Positions 29,454 to 37,704 of a stretch of DNA of 64,000 bases are shown here, piece by piece. The stretch spans positions 103,042-167,041 of the forward strand of contig NZ_LUUB01000080.1 in NCBI RefSeq assembly GCF_001641635.1, written 5' to 3'. A program made the position numbers and the translations under genes. The notes below the pieces were generated by a model that saw only the letters and a list, made by a program, of their open reading frames with translations, did no database searches and was not told the origin of the DNA. Origin of the DNA: Bradyrhizobium centrolobii (lineage in GTDB: Bacteria > Pseudomonadota > Alphaproteobacteria > Rhizobiales > Xanthobacteraceae). Position 1 is the stretch's first letter, and each line of letters starts with the position of its first letter.

Positions 29454-30463
29454 GCGTCTGCATTTCCTCCGCCTATGGTCCAGCCAGTATGTATCCAGTT
29501 CTCGACCCGCACAGGACCGCGGGGCCTGGCCCCTATCATTACGGACTTAACCTTGCGTGGGATGCTCTTGTAGCCCAGGTCTCGCCTGACAGTTCCTTGC
29601 TCCCTTGCCAAATGCGCATCACTCTCGTTTCGAGCCTGTCCTGGTACAAAGAGATAAAGGGCTGGAATTATTTCACCAACACCACCACTGTGGACATCGG
29701 CACAACACCCGGGCTGCAAACAAGCGCACTCATTACGAAGCCAAAGCCAACAGCAGGCTGCTTCACGGGCACTGATACGATCATTCTTTGCAAAGCAATG
29801 GGTGCCGGCTTCATGACAGGACTCTATTGCTTCGATCCCATCGAATTTTGGGACTTCTGGGGCGGGTATGACGTCACCTTTAACTGGTTCAGCGACAATC
29901 TTGGAAGCGGCGTCTGGGGGGCAGAGACGCCAGAGCCGACCTATCCCCTTGTCAGACTGCCGGATGGCACTCTCATGGAAGAAGTTGATTTGTCTGGGGG
30001 AGGGTTTACGCGTTTTTCTGTTGTGTACGGTGGCGCTTCGTTTGCAATTGACGATCCGAACGCCATCCCGGCCCTCGGTCTTGATCGGAATAACGCTATC
30101 CAGGAACAAAGGCTTCCTTCGCTACCCGCAGATTCCACGCTAGTTCGCGAACTCCATGCGAAGGAGATATATGTTGTCTTCGGGGGAGCGAAGTTCTTGA
30201 TTAACCAGAAGAAATTTAACGCTTTTAATCAGGTACATCTTATTCCCCACGGCGGCACCAATCAACTACGCCGAATCCCATACGACGGTACGCTGATTAA
30301 GGAAGAGCATGATCCGCGAATTTACTTCGTGAACAAACAGCATCTTCACTGGATTGTGGATCAAGCCGCATGGGAAGCGGGCTGCTTTGCTTCGCGCAAC
30401 GTTCGCACGGTTCCCGATGGCGCACTCGCAGAGTTCGGGCGCGGTCACGACATAACTGCATAA
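29450..30463 (+). CDS. Unknown protein with three C-terminal beta-rich repeats
   Basis: The 337-residue protein has an N-terminal half of unknown fold rich in aromatic residues. From about residue 168 come three imperfect repeats of 50-60 residues: LPDGTL then VVYGGASFAI; PADSTLVRE then YVVFGGAKFLI; PYDGTLIKE then YFVNKQHLHWIV. This DGTL-x-(K/R)E / Y-x-V-x-GGA-x-F-x-I pattern resembles beta-repeats in surface or secreted proteins of other bacteria. No signal peptide is apparent. It is coupled to the preceding gene by an ATGA overlap. Confidence 0.7.
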   Translation: MSVCISSAYGPASMYPVLDPHRTAGPGPYHYGLNLAWDALVAQVSPDSSLLPCQMRITLVSSLSWYKEIKGWNYFTNTTTVDIGTTPGLQTSALITKPKPTAGCFTGTDTIILCKAMGAGFMTGLYCFDPIEFWDFWGGYDVTFNWFSDNLGSGVWGAETPEPTYPLVRLPDGTLMEEVDLSGGGFTRFSVVYGGASFAIDDPNAIPALGLDRNNAIQEQRLPSLPADSTLVRELHAKEIYVVFGGAKFLINQKKFNAFNQVHLIPHGGTNQLRRIPYDGTLIKEEHDPRIYFVNKQHLHWIVDQAAWEAGCFASRNVRTVPDGALAEFGRGHDITA

Positions 30464-30589
30464 ATTCGCCCGATGCTCGAACCTTGGTGCGGGAAAAGGC
30501 TCGCTGTTGTCGCAGCTTTCTTCGCCGAAACAACTGGCGCTGAAATTGATGTTGGCATCATTCTCACCGAAAGAGCAGCGCGAGAACAA

Positions 30590-31855
30590 CTACAGCGCGG
30601 TCTCCTGTGACGTTTCGGGCGGTCTCGTCGCTCGCGACCTGATGCCAAGCCGGGAGCGGAGTTGAGCAGTCCAGCTCTTTGCGCTCTGCGGTGCCAAACA
30701 AGCACGGACAAACTGGAGTTCGCTCCACGGCGCATCGCAATAGCTTGAAATGAGGTGCCTGTTTGTGGATTCGCTTCTAAGAGCCTGCGGAAACAATGCA
30801 ATCGTGCGATGTTTCAACGGAGACGGAGACTGGACATTTGTGCCTGTTATCGCTGACAGGAGGGAAGCGGCCAAATCAGTTCCATCGTCCAGAGCTAGGT
30901 GGCTAACCGGCGTGATGCGCGCATTCAACTCGATAAGCCACGCCCTATCGTTCCTGTCGATCATGAAATCGAAGCCGTGAAAGCCGCTCAGCTTAAGGCG
31001 TTTGGCCATCGTGGCGACGGTGTCGGTCATCTCCTGATGCTCGATGATGCGCACCACTGCTGCCGGTCCGTTGGTGCAGACTAGCTCCAAGGCCTCGACG
31101 CTCAGGCCGCCGAGGACGACCCCCTCCCGGCAGACGACCGCCCGATTTGCACACCGACCAACGATATGATGTTGCAAGGTGACGACAGGACGTTTGTACG
31201 ACATTCGCTCGAGAAGCGGACCAACGTGCAGACCGTCGAACGATCTAATGATAGCGCTCGGCCAGCTCGCAGCGGCGCCGAGCTCCTGGAGGGCATCTCG
31301 TGCACTATCGGCCGAACTGACAATCCGAACCCCCTTGCCGCCATACGACCCGTCGGCTTTTACCACGAGCGGATATTTTGCCTCGGCGAGCTCTTGTTCG
31401 AGGATATCTGCATTCCCGACGACGACCGTCCTTGGACACCGAACTCCGGTCGCTTGGGCCAGTGCCATGAATTTGCTTTTCGAGACTGCATAGGGAAGGC
31501 CCTCGGCACTTCCAAGAGAGTCTTCGATGAGGCGAGCGATTGCGTGATCGCCACTTCTTTGGGCGCGGGCGTGCAGTTGCAGGAGCTCGACAACTGCCTG
31601 ATCGTCGGATGCCACGATCAAGGTCGGTGACCATGCAGCGATCGCTGCCGCGATCGACGCTAGGCCTGCCCAAGGCCGATATACGTACCTTGATTGGAGA
31701 GAGCGCAACTTCCGCACCACGCTTCCAGCAGGAGACACCAACGCGACTTGCGCCCCCCGATTTGCTAACGCAATCGAAATATGAGCTGGTAGCGACCACC
31801 ATTGGGTCGCAACTACGAGCACCTTAATGGGCTTCAAAAATGATCTCCCGTTCAC
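30590..31855 (-). CDS. ATP-grasp ligase of unknown substrate
   Basis: The 421-residue protein has a Rossmann-like pre-ATP-grasp domain (IKVLVVATQWWSLP...), then the ATP-grasp core with KYPLVVKADGSYGGKGVRIV and the metal-binding FDFMIDRNDRAWLIELNARI. Such enzymes join a carboxylate to an amine or thiol using ATP. The C-terminal 80 residues are basic and unfamiliar. The GTG at 31855 gives the longest frame, but a TTG at 31837 has GGGAG six bases before it and may be the true start. It is divergent from a flavin oxidoreductase. Confidence 0.8.
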   Translation of the reverse strand: MNGRSFLKPIKVLVVATQWWSLPAHISIALANRGAQVALVSPAGSVVRKLRSLQSRYVYRPWAGLASIAAAIAAWSPTLIVASDDQAVVELLQLHARAQRSGDHAIARLIEDSLGSAEGLPYAVSKSKFMALAQATGVRCPRTVVVGNADILEQELAEAKYPLVVKADGSYGGKGVRIVSSADSARDALQELGAAASWPSAIIRSFDGLHVGPLLERMSYKRPVVTLQHHIVGRCANRAVVCREGVVLGGLSVEALELVCTNGPAAVVRIIEHQEMTDTVATMAKRLKLSGFHGFDFMIDRNDRAWLIELNARITPVSHLALDDGTDLAASLLSAITGTNVQSPSPLKHRTIALFPQALRSESTNRHLISSYCDAPWSELQFVRACLAPQSAKSWTAQLRSRLGIRSRATRPPETSQETAL

Positions 31856-32077
31856 TCCGTGGATTTAATTGATCCGAGCGAGACGTCGCGCCCGGTTAAT
31901 CGACGGATGGAGCCGTAAGGGCTTCGTGGCACTAAAGAAAGCAATTTGGAGGAAACTCAGTCTGGACAAACGGACGTCCTTGTGACTGAATTTGAGCATT
32001 ACATTGTTTCTATACCTTAAGCTGCACATCTCGCGATTCAACGTCTGATATTGTCAAAGAGGATTCTAGATTAACGA

Positions 32078-33274
32078 ATGCCCGTGGACATCGATATTGC
32101 GATTGTTGGAGCAGGCCCATATGGATTGTCGACGGCCGCTCATTTGGCTGACCGGGGCTTAAGCTTTCGAATTTTTGGTCGGCCCATGCACGATTGGGTG
32201 CGCATGCCCAAGGGCATGTTGCTTAAGTCTGAAGGTCTTGCCTCCGATCTGAGTGATCCGCGAAGGGATTTTACTCTCCGGCACTATTGCAAGAAGCGTG
32301 GCATTCCCTACGCTGATATAGGATTGCCCGTCGAATTAAATACATTCATCGACTACGGGCTGGAATTTCAGCGCCGATTCGCCCCGAATTTGGAAGACCG
32401 CCAACTGATATCGCTCGCGCCTGAAGGAGCTGAGTTTCGCTTGCAGTTCAGCGACGGCGAAAATGTGACTGCCCGGCGCGTCGTTCTCGCGACGGGCGTC
32501 AGCTATTTCAAGCGCATTCCGATCCAGCTTGCCGGTCTCCCGGACACCTTGGTCTCTCATAGCATTGACAACGATGATCCCGCTCGTTTCGCCGGACGCG
32601 ACGTTGCTATCATCGGCGCAGGGGCTTCCGCCATTGATCTGGCTGGTCTTAGTGCGGAGTGTGGTGCTCGCGTTCGACTCATCACACGCGCGCCTAGCAT
32701 CGACATCCACGACAAGATGAAGGTGCCACGTCCGCTTGGGGAGCGGATATCAAGGCCGATGTCGGGGATCGGTCCGACGTGGCGGGGCCTTTTCTACTGT
32801 CAGCTTCCGTTCGTCTTCCGCCATCTGCCTGATTCAGTGCGCGTCGACAAAGTTAAGTCTACGCCGCGGCCGGCCGCAGGCTGGTTTATGAAGGATCGTA
32901 TGCGCGGAGTTAATCTTGAGCTTAACCAGCACATCAAATCGGCGGAGGTCCTGGACAACCGCGTCATCCTGCGGCTTGTGAGGAGCGACGGCACCGAGAA
33001 TACCATCGACGTCGATCATGTTGTCTCGGCAACGGGCTTCGAAGTTGACGTGAAGCGGCTGCCATATCTGGCGCGCGATGTGGCTAACTCCCTGAAGGTC
33101 GTGGAGGGTGCTCCCCGCCTTTCCGCCAACTTTGAATCGTCAATCCCGGGCCTCTATTTTACGGGACCAGCCGCTGCAAACACTTTTGGTCCGGTCATGC
33201 GGTTCGCTGTCGGTTCAAAATTTGCTGCTGGCCGCATAGTGCGTCACCTGGCGCGCACTGCTGCTCGTAATTGA
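32078..33274 (+). CDS. FAD/NAD(P)-dependent oxidoreductase, flavin-monooxygenase-like
   Basis: The 398-residue protein has an FAD motif near the N-terminus, IAIVGAGPYGLSTAAHL, and a second nucleotide motif, VAIIGAGASAIDLAG, in its middle. An ATG motif (VVLATGVSYF) and VSATGFEVDV follow, and PGLYFTGPAA closes the flavin site. This is the layout of FMO, Baeyer-Villiger or ornithine-hydroxylase-like enzymes. The substrate is unknown. It lies between an ATP-grasp gene and a GT-C-like gene, which suggests a small modification pathway; that is inference. Confidence 0.82.
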   Translation: MPVDIDIAIVGAGPYGLSTAAHLADRGLSFRIFGRPMHDWVRMPKGMLLKSEGLASDLSDPRRDFTLRHYCKKRGIPYADIGLPVELNTFIDYGLEFQRRFAPNLEDRQLISLAPEGAEFRLQFSDGENVTARRVVLATGVSYFKRIPIQLAGLPDTLVSHSIDNDDPARFAGRDVAIIGAGASAIDLAGLSAECGARVRLITRAPSIDIHDKMKVPRPLGERISRPMSGIGPTWRGLFYCQLPFVFRHLPDSVRVDKVKSTPRPAAGWFMKDRMRGVNLELNQHIKSAEVLDNRVILRLVRSDGTENTIDVDHVVSATGFEVDVKRLPYLARDVANSLKVVEGAPRLSANFESSIPGLYFTGPAAANTFGPVMRFAVGSKFAAGRIVRHLARTAARN

Positions 33275-33430
33275 TCATGCGGGTCGCTCGAAATGCAATC
33301 GCAACTGGGCGCAGGGGCGAGGTTTGCGCGGCTGCTTTGAGCTATCAAAGCGCTCGCAAGAGGCATTGCCTCTCAATGTTGGGCAGTGACTTGCAGGTCT
33401 CCGACCCGCGGTCAGCGCAGGATTGAAGAC

Positions 33431-35131
33431 ATGAAACGTTATGTGGATCAGTCGAGCACGATCTTAATTGCTGGATATTCATCGGTTGGTATGGCTGGTC
33501 AGCTCGCACGGTATGCTTCGCCTATATGTCGTGCAGTTGCCTACCTAGTATCTTTTCTCGTTACCGCGCCCTTTTTCTATCACGTTGCCAACGGCAGCAA
33601 TAGTTATGTCGGGCTGCTCGAGGACGACCACTTTTATTATACCGTCATCGCCAACAATCTTGTCGCTCTTGGAAAACTATCTTACGACGGTGCGATCGTA
33701 ACGAACGGCTTCCATCCATTGTGGCTTGGAGTCGTCGTAGTCTTGCGCTTGCTGTGCGGGGGGCTTGGCGATTCTTTCTACGTCGCGTTGGCTTTCGTGG
33801 CTCTCGCTTCGATGATCCTAACATACGAACTGTCGCTGCGTTTTGCTCGTCTGCTTGGAACATCGGTCGGCGCAGCGTCGGTAATCGCTGTTATCGGCTC
33901 GCTAGGTACGGCGCAATTGCTAACGACCGGCATGGAATGCACCGTGGCGGTTCCAGCGTTTCTTTGGCTCCTTATCGAAATCGCGCGGGGCGGCCCAACG
34001 TCGTTCCGTCGAGCGCTCAAGCTAGGCTTCATCGCCTCCTTGGCAGTTCTGGCGCGGCTCGATATCGCAATCGCTGTCGCGATGATGTTGGGCGGGTTTA
34101 TGATCTTGGCGCGCCCCAGCCTGGCCGAGGTACTCCGTGTTGGTGCAGGCTTTTGTCTCGGGGGATTTCTTGTTCCCGCCTACGCACTTTTCAACTTCGC
34201 TATATTCTCGTCTGTCCTCCCGGTCTCCGCACTTGCAAAGTCGCTGCAAACTGCCTTTGGCCTGAACATTCTTTACGCGCGGAATGTTGCGCTGAGTACC
34301 GTCTATGGCCCGATGGTCGCAGTTGTGCTGCCAATCGGCCTGGTTGCGTTCATTACGTTGCTGTTGCGTCGCTCGCGCATGGAGCGGTCGATAGCGCTCT
34401 GGACTGGCGGCTTGGCGATCGTGTTTGCGTTCACATTCTTCGGTTTGAACGCTCTTAAGAGCTGGATTTTCTTCGGCTGGTACGCCTATCCAATCGCCGC
34501 GGCCGTAATTGCGTCACTGGCTTTCGCATGGATGGTCTGGGGGGAGCCAATCGTTCCCACTCGCGCGCGTATTTTGGTGGCGACGTTGATGGTAACCGGG
34601 ACGTTGGCATCCGGCATACGATACTTCATTGAACACGGTCCGTTGTGGTCGACAAACGACAATTCCCTGTTCGCGGCGAGCTTGCAGCTTGCCGACCTGA
34701 TGCGCGCGCGAGACGGTCGCTTTGCCATGGGAGCAATCGGTGGGATAATGACTTACGCGCTGAACAAGCCTGTGGTCCAGCTGGAGGGACTCGTCGAAGA
34801 TCGGCGTATGATCGAGCACATCCGCAACCAGGATGACCTCGGTGATGTATTACGCGAGTACAATGTCGATTATCTAATCGTCAGCGTTGCCCACCGTCAC
34901 CTTGATCAACATGACGGGTGTTACGTGATTAACCAGCCGACCGCGGAATGGGCAGGGCTGCGGACCTCGCAGATGACAGGAACGATCTGTGCCGAGCCCA
35001 TTGTGTCTTTTAAGACCGAGAGCGCTGGAAATAGCTGGTCGGTCTTTCCATCAATCGAGACCATGGTCTGGGAGCTCCGCAGCGCGAAGTGGCTCTCCCA
35101 TCCGCTGAATGGTGCCAGCAGCATTCGATAG
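33431..35131 (+). CDS. GT-C-like polytopic membrane protein (putative glycosyltransferase)
   Basis: The 566-residue protein has about ten hydrophobic segments and a C-terminal soluble part. The first periplasmic loop has LLEDDHFYYTVIANN and then TNGFHPLW, which fits the acidic motif of GT39/GT-C transferases that use polyprenyl-linked sugars. The ATG at 33431 (MKRYVDQ) is chosen over an upstream in-frame start at 33386. It follows the oxidoreductase by 156 bases on the same strand. Acceptor and sugar are unknown. Confidence 0.75.
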   Translation: MKRYVDQSSTILIAGYSSVGMAGQLARYASPICRAVAYLVSFLVTAPFFYHVANGSNSYVGLLEDDHFYYTVIANNLVALGKLSYDGAIVTNGFHPLWLGVVVVLRLLCGGLGDSFYVALAFVALASMILTYELSLRFARLLGTSVGAASVIAVIGSLGTAQLLTTGMECTVAVPAFLWLLIEIARGGPTSFRRALKLGFIASLAVLARLDIAIAVAMMLGGFMILARPSLAEVLRVGAGFCLGGFLVPAYALFNFAIFSSVLPVSALAKSLQTAFGLNILYARNVALSTVYGPMVAVVLPIGLVAFITLLLRRSRMERSIALWTGGLAIVFAFTFFGLNALKSWIFFGWYAYPIAAAVIASLAFAWMVWGEPIVPTRARILVATLMVTGTLASGIRYFIEHGPLWSTNDNSLFAASLQLADLMRARDGRFAMGAIGGIMTYALNKPVVQLEGLVEDRRMIEHIRNQDDLGDVLREYNVDYLIVSVAHRHLDQHDGCYVINQPTAEWAGLRTSQMTGTICAEPIVSFKTESAGNSWSVFPSIETMVWELRSAKWLSHPLNGASSIR

Positions 35132-35262
35132 CTCGTCGGTCGGGGCGTTCAACAAGCATGGCGGAGCGAAGCTCGGCGCCAGTGGGGGGCGTCCGAACTT
35201 CTCTCAACGACGTCGGTGCGAGGAGCGCCTGCAACGACGGCGCAATCCCCTCATCCAGCGGC

Positions 35263-35412
35263 CTACCGGCAGGACAATCCCGCGTCGATGGTGGTCCAGA
35301 AGCCGCAATGTTCCGGTGCGAGCTGCGGTGCGCCAGCGCGCGCTTCGAAGAGGAAGATCGCGAGGCTGAAAATGAACAGTGCGGAGCAAAAGAGCAGGAC
35401 GCGGTGGCGCAT
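35263..35412 (-). CDS. Putative 49-residue exported peptide
   Basis: The frame encodes MRHRVLLFCSALFIFSLAIF, a signal-like or membrane-spanning start, then a short tail containing PEHCGFWTTIDAGLSCR and a stop. The hydrophobic N-terminus with basic lead and the two Cys in the tail make it more than a random frame. No strong ribosome site precedes the ATG. It is shorter than most gene-calling cut-offs. Function is unknown. Confidence 0.5.
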   Translation of the reverse strand: MRHRVLLFCSALFIFSLAIFLFEARAGAPQLAPEHCGFWTTIDAGLSCR

Positions 35413-35586
35413 GGGAGATGCGTTTAATCGACATCATGGTCGAACTATGGCACCGCACATGCTGAAACCGGCCTGAGACCCGATCCGTAGCTTACCGGTC
35501 GGCCATCATGTTCCGTGCAGGGCGGTGGTCGATGCGGGGCCGTCCGCCTCACGTTGTTCCTCGGGCGACCCCGCTTCATACTCAGG

Positions 35587-35663
35587 CGTAGCCCGGATCA
35601 AGCAAAGCGTAATCCGGGATCGTGCCAAGGCTTCCCGGATTTCGCTTCGCTCCATCCGGGCGA
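35587..35663. repeat. GTAGCCCGGAT palindromic repeat
   Basis: CGTAGCCCGGATCAAGCAAA and its complementary arm CTCCATCCGGGCGACG enclose ATCCGGGATCGTGCC...TCCCGGAT, giving a double hairpin. This type is common in Bradyrhizobium intergenic regions. It lies 3' of the hydrolase gene ending at 35684. Confidence 0.75.
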
Positions 35664-35683
35664 CGGGACCTGCAGTCCGGTCG

Positions 35684-36514
35684 CTACCGCGCGAGCCACT
35701 CCGCGACTTCCTTCTGCGCCTCCGCGCGCGCTTCCGCATCGGTGCCGAGATGACCGCGGTCGGGAGTTGCCGCATCGGTGCTGCCGGCGAGCGCGTGCAG
35801 CGGCGTGTTGGCGCGGTCAAAATCATGATAGGCGCCGGGGTAGACCACGATGCGCGCGAGCGCGCTGCGGCCATGTGCGCCATCGACCATCTGGCGGCAG
35901 GCCGGCGGCGACGACACGTCGTCGTTGCCGCCGATCAGGACCAGCGTCGGCACCCGCGTGCTCCAGCCGAGGCCCGCTGAAATCCGGCAGTCGGGATAGA
36001 AGGCGACGGCGGCGCGGAAATCCGGGCTCGCGTCACGCGCCGCGTTCTGCGGGCGCACCGCCCAGAGCAGCGCGCTCGCGCCGTTTGCCCAGCCGATCAG
36101 GCTGATGCGATTCCGCGCTACCCAGGTCTGCTTCATCAGCCAGGCGCGCGACGCCACGATGTCGGCGACGCGCTCACGCCGCGCCTTGACGTGTCCTTCC
36201 TTGACCCGGCATTGCGGCCCGACCTCGCGGGACCCGTAGCTGTCGGGCAGCAGCACCGCGCTGCCCGCCTTGAGCAATTCCGCGGCCCAGTCGCGATAGC
36301 GCGGCAGCACCGGATCGGAATGGCCGCCGAGCCCGCCGCAGCCATGCAGCGCGATCACGGTCGGAAACGGTCCGTCGCCGTCGGGCTTGTAGAGCTGCGC
36401 ATGCAGGACGCCGCTCGCAAGCGGGATATCGACCTGCTGCGGCATGGGCGCGGGGGCCGCATGGGCGGCCGATAGCAGAAGCGTCAGGAACAAGGCGATT
36501 GACGGAAGGCGCAT
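35684..36514 (-). CDS. Exported dienelactone-hydrolase-like protein lacking its nucleophile
   Basis: The 276-residue product has a signal peptide (MRLPSIALFLTLLLSAAHAA) and a DLH-type alpha/beta hydrolase fold with ALHGCGGLGG, VLLPDSYGSR, the Asp in GGNDDVSS and the His in GAYHDFDR. At the nucleophile elbow it reads GWANGA; the middle residue should be Ser or Cys but is Ala (codon GCA). It is therefore either inactive or works differently. The ATG at 36514 is chosen because the signal peptide begins there. Confidence 0.85.
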   Translation of the reverse strand: MRLPSIALFLTLLLSAAHAAPAPMPQQVDIPLASGVLHAQLYKPDGDGPFPTVIALHGCGGLGGHSDPVLPRYRDWAAELLKAGSAVLLPDSYGSREVGPQCRVKEGHVKARRERVADIVASRAWLMKQTWVARNRISLIGWANGASALLWAVRPQNAARDASPDFRAAVAFYPDCRISAGLGWSTRVPTLVLIGGNDDVSSPPACRQMVDGAHGRSALARIVVYPGAYHDFDRANTPLHALAGSTDAATPDRGHLGTDAEARAEAQKEVAEWLAR

Positions 36515-36708
36515 CGGGCTCTGCCGTGTGAGGTACCGGGTTGCAGACGCACCGGGACCAGCGATCCTTCGCGCGAGCACTATCATGCGGGAACGGTGGC
36601 AAAACATCACAAATCGGTGGGTTTAACGGGCGGACAAGGCACCCTATTTATGCTAATCGGATTCATCACATCACGCCCTGAACGGGCCTTCCACGGAGAC
36701 TTTCGACC

Positions 36709-36936
36709 GTGCTGAACAAGTTCGGCCCCTCGGGCCATGGCGAGGCGCAGGTGCAATATCTTGACGGCGACTTCCGCGTGATCTCGCCGGGAACCTTTGT
36801 GCGCTGCGCCGTGACCGATACCCGGATTCCGCTCGACGAGCTGAAGTACTGGAGCGTGGACCTGCAGGAGGCCTACGCCACTCCCGCCGCGGTGCTGCAG
36901 CGGCATTTTCCCGGCGCGCTGAAGCCGCAGCCGTAA
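36709..36936 (+). CDS. DUF2093 domain protein
   Basis: The 75-residue protein matches the small alphaproteobacterial DUF2093 family: AQVQYLDGDFRVISPGTFVRCAVT, then IPLDELKYWSVDLQEAY. No catalytic residues are known for the family. It has no signal peptide. It is transcribed alone, convergent with the following gene. Confidence 0.88.
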   Translation: MLNKFGPSGHGEAQVQYLDGDFRVISPGTFVRCAVTDTRIPLDELKYWSVDLQEAYATPAAVLQRHFPGALKPQP

Positions 36937-36952
36937 GGATCGCGCCTCGCGC

Positions 36953-37258
36953 CTATTGCTCCGCGCCATCGGTGCCTACACAGCTTTTGACGAAATTCTT
37001 GCGGGGCTCGCCGACGATCTTCTGATCGATCGCCTGCTTCAGACAGTCGAGCCGCGCCTGGGCCATGCAGAGCTGCATCTGGTCCCGCTTGTCCTGTCCC
37101 TTCAGGCTTTGCGTCGAGCTGAGACACGTCACGCGCTTGGTGGCGGGAACCGGCACGGTGCTGGGGGCGGCCGCAGGCGGTAAGGCCGTTTGCGCGAAGG
37201 CAGACGCAACAATCAGACACATCAGGCTGGCGGCAACGGTCGCGGACGGCAATTTCAT
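36953..37258 (-). CDS. Exported PsiF-like protein
   Basis: The 101-residue protein has a signal peptide (MKLPSATVAASLMCLIVASA) ending near AFAQ and a Pro/Ala linker. The mature part has four Cys, and MQLCMAQARLDCLKQ with EPRKNFVKSCVG resembles the repeats of the phosphate-starvation protein PsiF. GGGAGAG precedes the ATG at 37258. Its function is not established in the family. Confidence 0.72.
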   Translation of the reverse strand: MKLPSATVAASLMCLIVASAFAQTALPPAAAPSTVPVPATKRVTCLSSTQSLKGQDKRDQMQLCMAQARLDCLKQAIDQKIVGEPRKNFVKSCVGTDGAEQ

Positions 37259-37704
37259 CGAACTCTCCCGATCGTCCGTAACCGATAGGAGCAGCACGAT
37301 GAATGCCGGGTGAATGGTATGCGCCGCTGGGCGGGTAAAGCCACGCGAGAGCGAGTCCTGCCCTTCGGCCACGGTACAGGAGTGCTTCAGATCATTTCAT
37401 TGTAGGACAATAGTAACCACTGCCGGTGGAGAATAGCGGCGAGCACGCTGTGGCAAGTTCACATAGGTTCGCGTTCTCCGATTTCTGTCGGTGGCATCGT
37501 GTTCGAGCAATTCCCGTCCGAAGCACCTTGGTGGACCTCGCTTCCGAGTCTCTGGTCACGCCGCCGGGCGCTGACCTGCAGGACCATTCCCTGTTCTGCC
37601 TGGGGTCAACATCCTCCCCTATCGGCCGTCTCGCCGCACTGTGAAATAGCACCCGCGCGCAAAAGAGGGGGCACGCCCTGGGCATGCTAGGAAACGACTT
37701 CAGC
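37259..37704. other. Gene-free stretch
   Basis: About 445 bases lie between divergent genes. No convincing coding frame, repeat or terminator was found. Base composition falls towards the right, matching the GT-C-like gene that follows, and promoters for both flanking genes must lie here. Confidence 0.5.

Noticed and set aside
31970..31995. GGACGTCC palindrome between the ATP-grasp and flavin genes
   Set aside because: It is only 8 bp with unequal outer arms and no second copy, so it may be chance.
35506..35883. Minus-strand frame across the GTAGCCCGGAT repeat
   Set aside because: The frame is built from repeat sequence and overlaps the 3' end of the hydrolase gene.
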